This document shows positions 52,755 through 64,000 of a stretch of DNA of 64,000 bases, piece by piece. A program made the translations under genes and the position numbers. A model generated the notes under the pieces. The model worked only from the letters and a program-made list of their open reading frames with translations, did no database searches and was not told the DNA's origin. Origin of the DNA: Rhinopomastus cyanomelas (lineage: Eukaryota; Chordata; Aves; Bucerotiformes; Rhinopomastidae); contig VXBP01007098.1 of assembly GCA_013400115.1 (NCBI GenBank), positions 2,398,513-2,462,512 of the forward strand, given 5' to 3'. Every line of letters starts with the position of its first letter. The first letter of the stretch is position 1.

Positions 52755-53479
52755 TTACCCCAGTAAATGATGGTGTTGTGCATGTTTAGAGGTTACTGTG
52801 ATTTTCTTCAAGAGTTAAAGGAGTTTGATATAAGCAATTAACCCCAAAGGTTTCCTTTGTCATTTCATGTGGATCTGCAAATTCTTTCCCACTAGCTTTT
52901 CTTCAGTGAGGAAGGCTTCTGCCATGCATTTCTTCAACCATTTCTGCAGCTTTGCAGCTAACAGCCTCCTAAGGGGATTTGATTAGCTTGTTTATTTTGA
53001 AGGATTCTTATTTTTCTAGCATCCCTTATACCTCCAGCAACCTTCAGAATTCCTTATCTACCCGTGCAGTTTTCTGTCTGCTGGTGACAGTAATCTTATT
53101 ATAATCTATTCCAGCCTGTAGAGGATTCTAATGAAATCTCCTCGGTGTGCCTGAGCACGCAGGTGAGAGAGGCAGGGTGACTCACACGCTCCAGCGTTTG
53201 AGAAAGCAGAGACCTGGGTAATTCAGAGAATTGGCAAGGTTATAGTGACAACTGTGTCAGTTCGGAATCCGTGGAGAGGGAATCGAACTGCTGTGGGCTG
53301 CTGACTTTTTCTGCTGGGCAATGTGAGATAAGACCCCTCCCTTTGCTGGCTCTGTCTCATCCAAGTATCTCAAAACATTGCAGGGGTATTCAGCTGCAGG
53401 GAACAGAGGAAAACATTCAGTGAAAGAAGAAAAGCATACATAGAGGACCTCTGTAAGAGACTGAAATCAAGGACCATGG

Positions 53480-53880
53480 CACAGGATTGTTGAGATCTAC
53501 CATGTCAAGCCTGCAACAGACTGGCTTGCATCTCACAGTCTTGCTTTGCCGACTAATTAGACCTAATGTGCTCAGTGCACTCTGAACGAGGCATTAAGTG
53601 CACCAAAGGCTAAGTTTCAGCACGTAAAACCAATGGCAATGATCCTGCTAAGGTGATTTGCCAAATCCCTGGGCGGCACGCGCAGCGCTCGCAGAAAGGC
53701 CCCATTGCCCCATCACGCTGGCCGCACACACAGGTATCGCAACAGCTTTTCCTAAACCTAGTCTGCCACAGAATCTGCAAAGCCTCACCTGGAAAAGGAT
53801 CCTCCTCGCTCGCCTGCTTCGCAGTGTGACTGTGTTTCCATAACTGACATCACACCTAATAACCCACATTAATAAATTGA
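53480..53880. promoter_or_regulatory. Candidate conserved non-coding block
   Basis: Contains the palindromic homeodomain core CTAATTAG (53553-53560) next to a second CTAATG, followed by a short CpG-rich patch (53678-53700: gcggcacgcgcagcgctcg). Repeat-free. Two overlapping antiparallel short ORFs at 53648-53869 are not gene-like. Confidence 0.3.
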
Positions 53881-54023
53881 ATCAAGCTCAGCAACATTCC
53901 TGAGGGGAAAACATTTAAGATAATGTTCACGAGACAGTTATTTATTAAGCGTCTTCATTGTGTTGGCTCATATCCCCTTGTCTTATACTGTTCAGCGTGT
54001 TAGTGATTTCTTTGGCTGTTTAA

Positions 54024-54064
54024 ATTTGATTAGCTCAGGCTGTTTGAAATGTCTATAATCAAAT
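54024..54064. repeat. 9-bp inverted repeat with TAAT cores
   Basis: ATTTGATTA at 54024-54032 and TAATCAAAT at 54056-54064 are exact reverse complements, 23 bases apart, in an AT-rich repeat-free region. Each arm carries a TGATTA/TAATCA word suited to PBX/HOX or other homeodomain proteins. Confidence 0.75.
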
Positions 54065-55839
54065 AAAATACCTGTAGCTCAAAACTCTCAGCCCAGAGAT
54101 ATTACTTTCTCAAAGCTCTCTGATGCCCAAAGAGAAGGATTTGTCCTAACCAATTAAGTGTTTGGAAATTTAGACACAGGGATTCTGTTTCCTAAGAGAG
54201 AAATGAAACCAGATCTCTGTCCTCTCTTACAGAACATTGATCTCTGTCTGCAGACCTGCAGACATCTTTTACCTCTATAGAGGACCTTCTAAGCAGAAGA
54301 AAGCACACTGCCTTCTCCCTGACTCAGTGAGGACAGTGCAGTTTACAAAACAGAAGAGACAGATTTTCAATAAAAGATAAACTTGGTACCAAGCAGAATC
54401 TTACTAATCTAATGAAAATGGCTTCATAAAAGGTTGGGGAGAAATGAGCCTATTTCTCTTCATTAACACACCTAACTTAACCTTCTTTTCCCATTTCATG
54501 GTCTCATTAAGACTTTGATGATGCTTGTTCCAGCCCAGCACCTTCCTGGTTATCTTTTGGTCTCCGGCACGCTCCCTTCACTGGCTTGCGAGTAACTTCA
54601 CGTTCATGGTTGCACTGGTGCTCCCAAATCTCCGTGACATGAAATGCTCCGAGTGCTTCAGGGCACTTTAATAATTTCATATTATTTCATCTATAAGAAA
54701 GTTGCATAAATCAAGGTGTGAACAATGGAAGGTTTCATTTTTGCCTTGCTAGTGTGATTTTTCTAAAGGCCACAGTCAACTTGGGTGAACCTGGAAGCAA
54801 ACACAGACTCACACTGGCTCAGGACGCTTGTAGTAGCTAAGATAACTTGTTAAAGTACAGTGTAGGCACTTTTTCCTCCAGCACTTTATTTCCTCAGCTC
54901 TGTGGCACTGGCTTTACATTTGAAAAGTCTCTTAATCCTATTGCCCACCGGGAATCTGTTAATGACTTCAGGAGTGACTGAGGCACATTCTTTCCCCCAG
55001 TTGCCATCAAATAAACATTGTTAAACTGAGGAGTTCTTCAAGCAACTTGTTCTGTCCTATTTCATCCCAGAGCAGACAAGCTGACAAATCTACGTTGCTG
55101 GCAGAGACTTCTGTTACTTTTCTCATTGTTCTCTTAATTTACTCTTGTTTCTCCCTGCCAAGGGTCACTTCTAGTTTCTGTCCATGTTCAGGTGTACAAA
55201 AGTCTCACCTTTTTCCTAATTTGATTTCAAGCTTGTGAAGCGAAGAGTCCACCATCACCAGGAAAGAGATGGTGAAAGTGAAACTGACTTAGCTGGAGGT
55301 ATCAAGACCAGTTCCAGGGGGCTTGATTTCTGGTCTAGAGCTATTATGAGTTGCTGCAGAACAGTTTTTTTCCTGAAAATATACATTGTGCTGATGAGAG
55401 GTACCAGTCTGACCATTCTAAAGCTTATGGGTGCATGAAATCCTCCACTTCAGTCAGTGATGGCAAGTCAAAAGGGCATCCACCTCCACATCCAAACCTT
55501 AGTAATTTTTGATACTGAGTTCTGCAAGTCTTTCACCTCTAGACAGAGAGTTTGAGACCTCACCCTCAAACTACAAATCATTCAGAGCATGGGGCAGCTA
55601 TTGGCAGTTTAAGGAAACTGCAATTTCTGCCAGGTACAAATAACTCAGGCTGAACCAGATAGCTGGCAAGGAAAACACCAACAGAGAGCTGGGTGGCAGC
55701 AACAGGGCAATCCTTCCTGATGTCCATTTTGCCCTTCAAATCTGGATTGCCATGTGGTTAAGATTTATTATCCTACACAAAGCAGAAAGGTTATTGAGCC
55801 TGGCAATATTTTTCATCCAGACAACTTGCTAGAGGACCT

Positions 55840-55930
55840 TATGTGACTTGGTCTAGGTGGTCCTGCTGTGGCAGGGGGATTGGACTAGATGATCTTTTGA
55901 GGTCCCTTCCAATCCCTAATGATTCTATGT
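55840..55930 (+). mobile_element. CR1 LINE 3' end, short
   Basis: Sense: tgtgacttggtctaggtggt, ggactagatgatcttttgag, ccaatccctaatgattctat. About 90 bases, little diverged. Confidence 0.92.
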
Positions 55931-56139
55931 TCTCTCCAGATAGGTTCTCACTGCTGGTGACCAACACTTGAATAACTAACTCGGTTGTATTTTAGAAGTG
56001 TGTTCTTTACAATGATTTAATCTCACTGTAAAGTCAGGGGTAAAATTCCCTGGTCAGCATTATTACCAAACTCTGCAGTTCAGATGACTCAATAAATGTT
56101 CCCTGGTTTTGCAAGTGAAAGGGACTACTTTTTGATAGT

Positions 56140-56222
56140 CACAGTATCACAGAACATTAGGAATTGGAAGAGACCTCAAAAGAGACCTCATCTATTCCAG
56201 TCCCCCTGCCACTAGTCCTCAC
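56140..56222 (-). mobile_element. CR1 LINE 3' end, short
   Basis: Antisense: cagtatcacagaacattagg, attggaagagacctcaaaag, ccagtccccctgccactagt. An internal duplication of agagacctca is visible. Confidence 0.85.
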
Positions 56223-56825
56223 AGCTTTTCCCCTTCTGTTCTTTTCATACCATCATAAATCTTCTCCTTGGAAGTGTCCCACTGCTTTGCTATGTGTCGT
56301 GTCAGTTGTGCTTCTGGAAATGTTTTCATTCATCTTTGCAGCCATTCTTCAAGGCAGACTGTGGAGAAATTGTTCCCCTTAGCTTGTGTTACACCTTCTC
56401 TGATTTCTTGAAGGATTTCTGGATAAAGCATTTCCTTGCTGTCATTCATTTGGAGATCTCCTTGGTTCCTGTCTTGTTTATTTAATAACATTCTTTACCC
56501 TATTTCTAGTTTACCTTAGTCATGCTTGTAGTTTTCCTCTATAGAACAGGGATCAGTCTCTTTATTTCTATTATTATCTTGAGACTCAAGTTGTCTGATT
56601 GCATTTAAAAATCAAGTAGCTCTTCTTTTGACCCTTTAGATATTATTTCTGGTGCTGTCATCATCTGGCTTTTTTATTCTACTCTTTTAGATTGTGGGAA
56701 TCTCCCTTTCAGCATGATTTTGAACTATCTGGTTTTGAACTATCTTTCCCCTTCAGAGTGATGAGCTCTTTCGAGCTGATGGTACCACACAGGAGTGCCT
56801 GAGGTTCAGTGCAGCACAACTATGT

Positions 56826-57159
56826 TATGTCTATAAATATTTGAAAGGTGGGTGTCAGGAGGATGGAGCCAGGCTCTTCTCAATGTCATCTAGTGATAGG
56901 ACGAGGGGCAATGGTTGTAAGCTGGAATATAGAAGGTTCCACATCAACCTGAGAAGGAACTTCTTCACAGTGAGGGTGATGGAGCACTGGAACAGGCTGC
57001 CCATGAGGGTTGTGGAGTCTCCCTCACTGGAGAGGTTTAAAACCCACCTGGATGTGTTCCTGTGTGACTTGGTCTAGGTGATCCTGCTGTGGCAGGGGGA
57101 TTGGACTAGATGATCTTTTGAGGTCCCTTCCAGTCCCTAATGATTCTATGATTCTATGT
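56826..57159 (+). mobile_element. CR1 LINE 3' fragment, young-looking
   Basis: Sense: tgtctataaatatttgaaag, then an uninterrupted ORF2 C-terminus of 78 residues ending FKTHLDVFLCDLV, then the 3' UTR and a perfect tail gattctatgattctatg. Open frame plus intact tail point to a recent insertion. Confidence 0.95.
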
Positions 57160-58723
57160 GTCCTTCCTTTCCTTCTTCCTTAATGTTTCAAGTATGGTCA
57201 TTGTAATTCAACCCTACGCCAAGAGTCTGATGGGAGGAGAAAGGGTGATAAGTACCTTCTGCGCTGATTTGTTCCTTGAGATCCAACACACCTAAGCCTT
57301 GAATAGCACAAGCGCCGGCCATCACTGCGGATAAATGTTTTAGCCACTGATCATGCAAAGCTGAAACAGATGAAAAAAGACTAACTTTTATGCATCACAT
57401 GCTTCCTTTGTGTTGTCTCTGGCACTGTCTGCATCTCAAATGCTCCATTTTGGAAGCTCAGCACGTCTCCCCACCTGTTTGTTGTATTAGATGCAACATT
57501 TCAGTCCTGTGAACCTGCCAGCTGTTTGCTGTGAATTTGTCCCCCATATTGTTCAGCTTATCTACTGTAATCTGTTGGAATGAGTCCCCTGTGGGACATG
57601 GTAACTGCAGCAATTTCATAGCTTTCCAAGCCCACAGTTCATAACAATGTTGGGTGTGGGATTAGACACTATTTTACATGGACTGGTGATTATTCTAAAA
57701 TCTGCCTGATGTTCTTTGAAACAAGAAGGGTCACGAGCAGCACATTTTCTTTAGCTGTGTGAAACCCTTGCTTTTATCTTTGAGTGGACTTCATTGTTTG
57801 TCTATCAAAAATAGAAGCCAAAGTACTTCTTGAGGTCTTAGTTGCTGTAAAATCTACAGCACAGAACATGTCAAGGTTTAATCCCAGGGAAAAAATGGGG
57901 AAAATACAATAAAATGCTAAAAAAGGTAGAAAACATTAGCTGATAATGCATGGCACTACCTGAGAAGATGTCTTTGAATATCACTGGTAATCATCCTCCA
58001 TTAAATGCCATTTCTCAAACCATATGGTGCATTTTCTGAGGTATTTCTTCCAACTCGAGTGCACATGAATAACATCTTCTGTTATTTCTTCCTCCACACT
58101 TGTGCATGTTAATCATTTACCCAACAACCAGGCATTAGCACTCATTTCAGCCTTTCAGCCCTACCAGCTTTTCAGCAATAGCTTTCAAAGAACGAAGAAG
58201 TCACAGTCACAGACTGCTTCAAGTGCACTTTAACGTGTGGCAGATAGCTCATGAATGTAAATGTGGTGTTGCTATGCCAGCAAATCGTCTGCTATTTTAG
58301 ACTGTGTAGGTACCTCTGGGCTTCATGCCTTGTCGATGAGTGCCAAAGGTTTCTGTGTATCTAAAGGTGTCGAGGTCTTGGAGAAATGACTCACGTAAGG
58401 GCTATTCCAAAACACAAGTACTAGAAGTTAGTTGCTTTCCTTTCTCCTCCTTTCCCTTTGCTTTTCAAGATCTTGATATGTTTATGGGATAGTAATAAAA
58501 ACTGTCCTGCCTGTGGAATTTTGGTGCCCTGACCTGCACCAAGAGTAGTCAGCTGCTGCCAGGGCTGAATTAGGACACAATTTGAGTTTTCAATGTCTGA
58601 GATGAACACTGAGAGGAGCCCATTACTGCAGACATAATCATAGTTTGTCTCTTGTACCTGTACCATCATGGCACTGCCCAAATGTGCTACGGTCCTGACT
58701 GAAAATGCAAGGTGAGAAGCTTT
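57160..58723. other. Intergenic, unique sequence
   Basis: AT-rich, no repeat. An antisense 101-codon frame at 58421-58726 has no recognisable domain. Confidence 0.55.
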
Positions 58724-59450
58724 CATAGAATCATGGAATGGTGTAGGTTAGAAGGGACCATGGAGATCGTCCAGCTCCAACACCCCTGCCATGGGCAGGG
58801 GCACTTCTCACCAAATCAGGTTGCCCAGAGACCCATCCAGCCTGGTCTTGAACACTTCCAGGGAGGGAGCAGCCACAACCTCCCTGGGCAACCTCTTCCA
58901 GTGCCTCGCCACCCTCACAGGAGAGGAATTTCTTCCTAAGATCTCATCTAAATCTGCCCTCTTTTAGCTTGAGACCATCCTCCTTGTCCGATCACTAGAA
59001 TCTCTAATAAAAAACCCCTCTCCAGCTTTTCTGTAGCTCCTTCAGGTACTGGAAGGCTGCTATAAGATTTCCCTGGAGCCTTCTCTTCTCCAGGCTGAAC
59101 ATCCCCAATTCCCTTAGCCTGTCCCCATAGCAGAGGTTCTTCAGCCCTCTAACGGTCCTCACAGCCTCCTCTGGACTTGCTCCAACAGTTCCACGTCCTT
59201 CTTATATTGAGGACTCCAGAACTGGATTCAGGCTCAGAAGAGCAGAGGTGGAGAATTCCCTCCCTTGGCCTGCTGATGATGCTTCTCATGTAGCCCAGGA
59301 TGCAGTTGGCTGTCTGGACTGCACTCATGCTGCTGCGACTTTCCAAATGACCCTGAGACAGCCAGGCTGTGCCAGCATGTGTGGCTGTGAGAGGCTGTCT
59401 TCTGTCATCAGCATCCATGAGTGCCTATGTTTTTTCAGGGCTGGGAAGAG
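58724..59450 (-). mobile_element. CR1 LINE fragment, 725 bp
   Basis: Antisense: catagaatcatggaatggtg, ccatgggcaggggcacttct, cctccctgggcaacctcttc, ctctcttctccaggctgaac is replaced here by cttctcttctccaggctgaa, then ctcctctggacttgctccaa, tgtagcccaggatgcagttg. The far end near 59450 is diverged. Same orientation and extent as 24671-25400 but a different subfamily. Confidence 0.93.
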
Positions 59451-61910
59451 GTGAAGTGACAATTTCAGACCTTTCAGTTGGGCTTTCAGAAGGCAGTGCC
59501 AGAACAAATGTTCCCTCCTGTGTCACCTACTCTTCTCAAGGGGCAGGTTCTTTAAGGGGATGAATCCACCAAGCACGTGTCAGCAGATTGGCTTTTCTTC
59601 ACTGTGCAGGGAACTGTTCAATGAAAGCAGAGTGCTTCCCAGGTTTGATCCTAAAGGCACTGGATGAAATGGCACCGTTTCCTCTTGTAGATGTTGGGAG
59701 AAACAGTCTGTGCAACATCTGCCTGCGTAACACTGCTCTGAGGCAACACTGGCTTGCCTCAAGCTGGCCCTTTCTGTTCCAGGTTTTCCCATGGAAAGGA
59801 ATTTCAGACCTTCCCCTAGAGTCAAACAAGTCGAATTTCTTCCACAGACTCTAAACATCCCATTTGTGGAGGAGCTGTGGGAGCCTTCAGGTGAGATTTC
59901 CCTGTTAGCACCAGACTCCACAGAGAGGACTGACAATACTTAATCCTCTTTTTGGAGGAACAGATCAGTCCATGATGGCTGCTATGTCTTTACCCTGGGC
60001 TTTCCCTCTGGCAGGCTGTTCAGTGGGAGATAGTGGTTTAGGTACTACCCTGAGCTCCTCCAGCAGCTTCTCACGAGGGTTCAGTTATGGTGGGGTCATC
60101 CATCCCACCTGATTTCAGCATCAACTAGGAAAACATTTGATAGGAAAGTCAGTTTCTACCACATTCCCCTCAACAGGGACCCCTTCACCTTTCCAAAAAA
60201 CCAAAAGGGACTTTTTCGTGGGTGACACAGTAGCTCCCCTGGTTCCTGCTGAGCTTGTTTTGAAGTGTCTCTTCAGTGCTGTTCCTCTGGAGTTCAGACT
60301 GATACTCAGAGCTGTATAAGGAAATGCCTTTTTATGAGCAAAACCCTTTTCCTTTGTTTCAGATCTAACCCGTGTTGAAAGCACTGAACTAATATCTTCT
60401 TTCCTATTTGATTTATTTAACTACAAACAAAAGATTTAATATTGGGTGACTCATTACAGGACTTACGGCTACATCCAGAGCTCATTCAGCCTTCACTCTC
60501 AAATGTCCTTCACTGCAAGGTGCATCAATCATTTTAATCCTGGGGCTGCCTCAGAATTTGTTTTTCTGTTCATCTCTTCAGATTCATTTATGTTGGAATA
60601 AAGACAGAAACTGGTTGGGAAGCAGGAATCACCTACAGTAGTCCAGGGATTCTCTTTGGTGCAATAAACTTTTTCCATGCAAGATGTTTTCTGGAAAAGG
60701 ATCTGCTGATTGTGACCTTGCAGCCTGACCTGTAGGAGAAGAACAAGCTTCCTCCTACATTCAGTTCTTTGCATTACTTGTGACTTTTTTTGCAACCTAT
60801 GTAACAGACCATGGCCCTTGGAGCCCCTTTGAGGAGGGAGGACTTGTCTTCAGCAGCTGCCTTTCAAATAGAAAACACACAAGAATTTGCATTTTAAAAT
60901 GAAAATACGAAGTATTTATAGATCTCCAAATGAGATCTCAAGGCAAATCCTTCCTTTGATGCTGAAATACAGAAAGAGGTCACTACTGCGTAGTCCCACA
61001 AGCTCTCAGTTCATCAGAAGCTGATTTATGATGTCTAAAGGGCTTAAGTTCCCATGTGTGTGTTCTAAAAACAAGGTTTCAAACTAGCAGATGTGAAATT
61101 TTCAGAGGCAAGGAGGGATTATTACAGCTTCAAGACGTGAGGAAGAGGGCACAGGGGTAAAGGTTAGAAATGTTTTCATTCAAAAGGAATACAAACAATA
61201 GATACTGGTTTTTCTGGTGGGAGTTGGACATGTAGAACTGGATCCAGCTGGGAATGGGATGGACGCTCTCTGCTTTCTTCTTCACAACGTCACTGGTCCA
61301 CACCTGCATCCAGACAGGAGAGAGCAGTAGGGATGCCACTGTGGGATGCCACAGGACTGGGGAGACAAACAGGTACCAAGAACTGTAGCATTAGTTCTGT
61401 CCTTTGAGCCTCCTGGGTGCCACCTTAGGAACATCCCTATCATCCAGACTCCCACAGCCACCGCTCAACTTCTTCTGTGCTAAGAAACCCCATCAGAGGG
61501 ATGGGACACAAGACACAGCTTGCCTGCTTTTCCATTTTGGAACAAGAAAACAAGAAGTTCATTCCACCTGTAGAGCTGAAGTTGGTATTTCTCCAAGCAG
61601 AGTTTATTCTTCTGCCTTTATTTGCCCTAGACCTCCCTTCCCCAACACGTTCATGGAAATAAGGGGGGAAATCCCATCAACGTGCCCATGGAGTGTTTTC
61701 TGTTAAAACAGTTTCATTAGAGACTCACGGGTTCATTGAGCTGCCAGCCTTTGTTCAAAAGAGGCTCAGGGTGACTCAGGAACAGGGATGGTAACATTTG
61801 CACTTTAAAGGAGCGTTAGGGAAACAGATCCAGTGCACAGAGCAACCTCCACCCACGCCGCGGCACTAGGACATCACTTTGCTGACTTGCAGCTCTTCAC
61901 AAGTATGAGT
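59451..61910. other. Intergenic, unique sequence
   Basis: No repeat recognised. Frames at 59580-59936 overlap on both strands and are unlikely to code. Confidence 0.55.
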
Positions 61911-62038
61911 CATAGAATCACAGAGCCATAGAATTGTTGAGGTTTGGAAGAGACCTCAAAGATCATCATGTCCAGCCATCAACCCAACACCACGAGCTGG
62001 CCATTGCCAGGCAGTTAAGATATTTGTGGACTAATGGC
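61911..62038 (-). mobile_element. CR1 LINE 3' end
   Basis: Antisense: catagaatcacagagccata, gaattgttgaggtttggaag, aagatcatcatgtccagcca, tcaacccaacaccacgagct. Truncated near 62038. Confidence 0.88.
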
Positions 62039-63214
62039 TAGGAAGAGGCAGGAGAAGGCACGGAGATGAATAGACAAGGGAAAGACAAACTCTATTTTTA
62101 ACTTCCCCTCATTTGCTTTCTCACCACCTGTGGCTCAGTGGAGATGACCGGTGGAGATGTATCGTGATGACGTGGGGCCGGTGTTAGACACACACTTCCA
62201 CAGCTGGAAATGTCTGGCCAAGCATGAACATAGGTCCATGCCTGCTTCTGAGGTTTGAACAGACTGATGTCTCCCTGCTCGCTCTTTGCTGATGCCCTCA
62301 TGCAGGAAAATGCCTTTGATTTGGGCTCGCAGCTGGTTCCCAGCCAGGGCACGTGGTGGCTCGTGTGGCTCGGAAGCTCCAAAGGTCACCAGCTGCCTTC
62401 AGTAAATGGACACACTAGTTCAGTAAATCCTTACCAAAGGGACATGGGAGATGCCTCTGGACTTTGCATGATTTGCTTGTATTTAATAGTCTGCTGATCT
62501 GCCAGATGCTTTCCTCAGAGCTGTGCCTGTGCTTCTGCTGCAGTCATCCCTGCTCCCGGATGTGACTACCTGTTTCAGCACTGTCCTGTGGAAGAGGAGC
62601 ACATCATTTAGCAGTTTAATCTGCTGAAAACTTTCAAACAAAGCAATTTAACAGGCACTCACTGGCACTGATTATTTATGTATTAAAAAGCTTTCAAGTA
62701 AAAACGCCTGAGTGAAAGGCTGGACAAATTAAGGCTCTTAGACCTAGGAGTGAATAAGTGATAAGGGCAATATTTCAGGCTTGGAAGATGCAAAGTGAGG
62801 TGAAATCTTAGTAGAGGAGGAAAGGAGGGTGAGGGAAAGAGAGAGAAGCAGGTTCTACTGGGAAGATGAAGCTCCTGGACTGGTGTCCCTTAGGTCTCAG
62901 CTATGTAGCTCCTGACCACAGAATTTCTGTCTGACTCGCTCAGGGCCCTAGCCAAGGGCTATTTTGACCAAAATGTAATTCATAGTGTTGCCAGGATACC
63001 CTGCAGCCCTTTAATCTCATCTCCTTTTGTTTTTCATATCCAGTTTGACATTGGCTACTCTGGTACAATGGCAACTGCACTGCAGCAGCAGCTCTTTGGG
63101 CTGCAGTGGAAATCCACAAAATCCATCAAAAATCTTATTCAAACACAAAAAAGAACTAATTTCTGATCAGTGAGATCTGACTCCAGACTTCAATAATACT
63201 GTAACTCAGACTGT
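62039..63214. other. Intergenic, unique sequence
   Basis: No supported feature. It runs into the pyrimidine-rich tract and then unique sequence to the end of the window; no exon of the expected downstream neighbour KCNK1 was found. Confidence 0.55.
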
Positions 63215-63462
63215 GACCCCCAACTTCCAACCTCTGTTTCCTCTTTCTGTTCCTTGGTTTTTACCATCCTTCACCCCTACCTCAAGTATATTTTCTCTTC
63301 GATTGATTTCTCATCCTGTGCCTCCCTGTTCCACATGTAAGAACTCTTCCTTTAGCTGTTTCACTTATGTTTTACCCAGTCTTCCTCTTCTGTACTTTTT
63401 ATCACTTTTGCTGGCATCTTTTTCTTTCCTCCCCTCCCTGCTTCCTTCTCTCCTGGGGCTCA
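63215..63462 (+). repeat. Pyrimidine-rich tract
   Basis: About 250 bases of mostly C and T on the + strand (tttcctctttctgttccttgg, in part, to ccttctctcctgggg), without a regular repeat unit. An 88-codon open frame here is a composition effect (Ser/Leu/Pro/Phe-rich) and not a credible gene. Confidence 0.7.
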
Positions 63463-64000
63463 GCTGTAGCCATCAGTGACTCTGCACCAGGTCTCCAGGT
63501 GACTTAGAGCCTTGCAGGCAGCAGGCCTGTCCCCAGGGTCTTCCCAGGCCAGCTTGAGAGCAGAAAACACTCATGTTCCCATCTTTCCTCATCACTTCTC
63601 CATGGGGAAAGCTGAGCAGAGCCTCAGGCCACCTTTCAGCCTGAGCAACACCCATGCTGAAGAAACACTCATGGCTTTGTCCTTTGATGTAGGGCCCAGC
63701 AGCATCTTTGTATTGTGAAGCTTCAGCTAGGGCACGTGGGCAACCAGAGCTCCTGGCAATACTTAGACCTCCAGTGAACTGATCTGAGAGCTCAGGGGTG
63801 CTGTGGGGTGTTACATCTGCTCACAGGTGCTCTTCTGTCTCTGGGGAGAGGATCAGTCCCAGGAGGGTTGAGTTAAAGCTTTTCTTCCCCTGCAGTCAAG
63901 ATCAAACATCTTGTAACAGGGAACATTTCTTGCCTGAGGGTCTTGCCTGTGTCCTGCTAATAACAATATTCCCTGAATAGATTTTAACATATTTTTTTCC

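Larger units (their letters stand above)
52755..55839. other. 3.1-kb repeat-free intergenic stretch
   Basis: One of the longer CR1-free intergenic stretches. Rich in TAAT/ATTA words and in islands of ordinary GC; candidate regulatory blocks at 53480-53880 and the inverted repeat at 54024-54064. No coding frame longer than 73 codons. Confidence 0.5.

Noticed and set aside
17311..64000. KCNK1 exons, the neighbour expected from human gene order
   Set aside because: I looked for the pore signature (TTGYG / GLGDY type) and first-exon sequence and found none on either strand.

Overview
The window looks like a piece of a bird genome. Single-copy sequence is interrupted again and again by 5'-truncated CR1 LINE copies whose 3' ends carry the avian ATTCTATG-type tail. 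I recognise no other transposon family. I count 29 CR1 segments covering roughly 10 kb (about 15% by hand count). Many belong to one well-preserved subfamily, which is denser than I would expect for chicken and would suit a CR1-rich lineage such as woodpeckers and relatives; that placement is inference only.

Only one protein-coding gene can be supported: the last eight coding exons (+ strand, 1072-17310) of MAP3K21 (MLK4), a mixed-lineage kinase. The exons encode the C-terminal end of the kinase domain, the leucine-zipper region, the basic linker, the CRIB motif, and the long Ser/Pro-rich tail with its conserved C-terminus. All introns between them are GT-AG and all exon phases join. The SH3 domain, most of the kinase domain and the promoter lie to the left of the window. 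The exons total 2137 nt, about 711 codons plus stop, which fits the last two thirds of a protein of about 1,036 residues. A CR1-free stretch after the stop codon, with several AATAAA signals up to about 20.05 kb, is the probable 3' UTR.

From about 20 kb to 64 kb I see no coding exon. In human the next gene downstream is KCNK1, but no exon of a two-pore potassium channel is visible, so that gene, if syntenic, lies further right. The region holds CR1 copies in both orientations, one 14-base assembly gap in a poly-C tract (43596-43609), one short CpG-rich block (47521-47820), a pyrimidine-rich tract (about 63.2-63.46 kb), and several repeat-free blocks rich in homeodomain-type motifs (about 31.1-32.1, 36.6-37.2, 50.55-50.8 and 53.0-54.9 kb) that look like candidate developmental enhancers.

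I found no CRISPR array, tRNA, rRNA, operon, phage or prokaryotic feature, and no convincing novel multi-gene system. The most useful leads are the enhancer-like blocks, especially the perfect PBX-MEIS composite motif at 31912-31921; the CpG-rich block followed by a strong splice donor; candidate CTCF sites; and tandem in-frame splice acceptors in MAP3K21.
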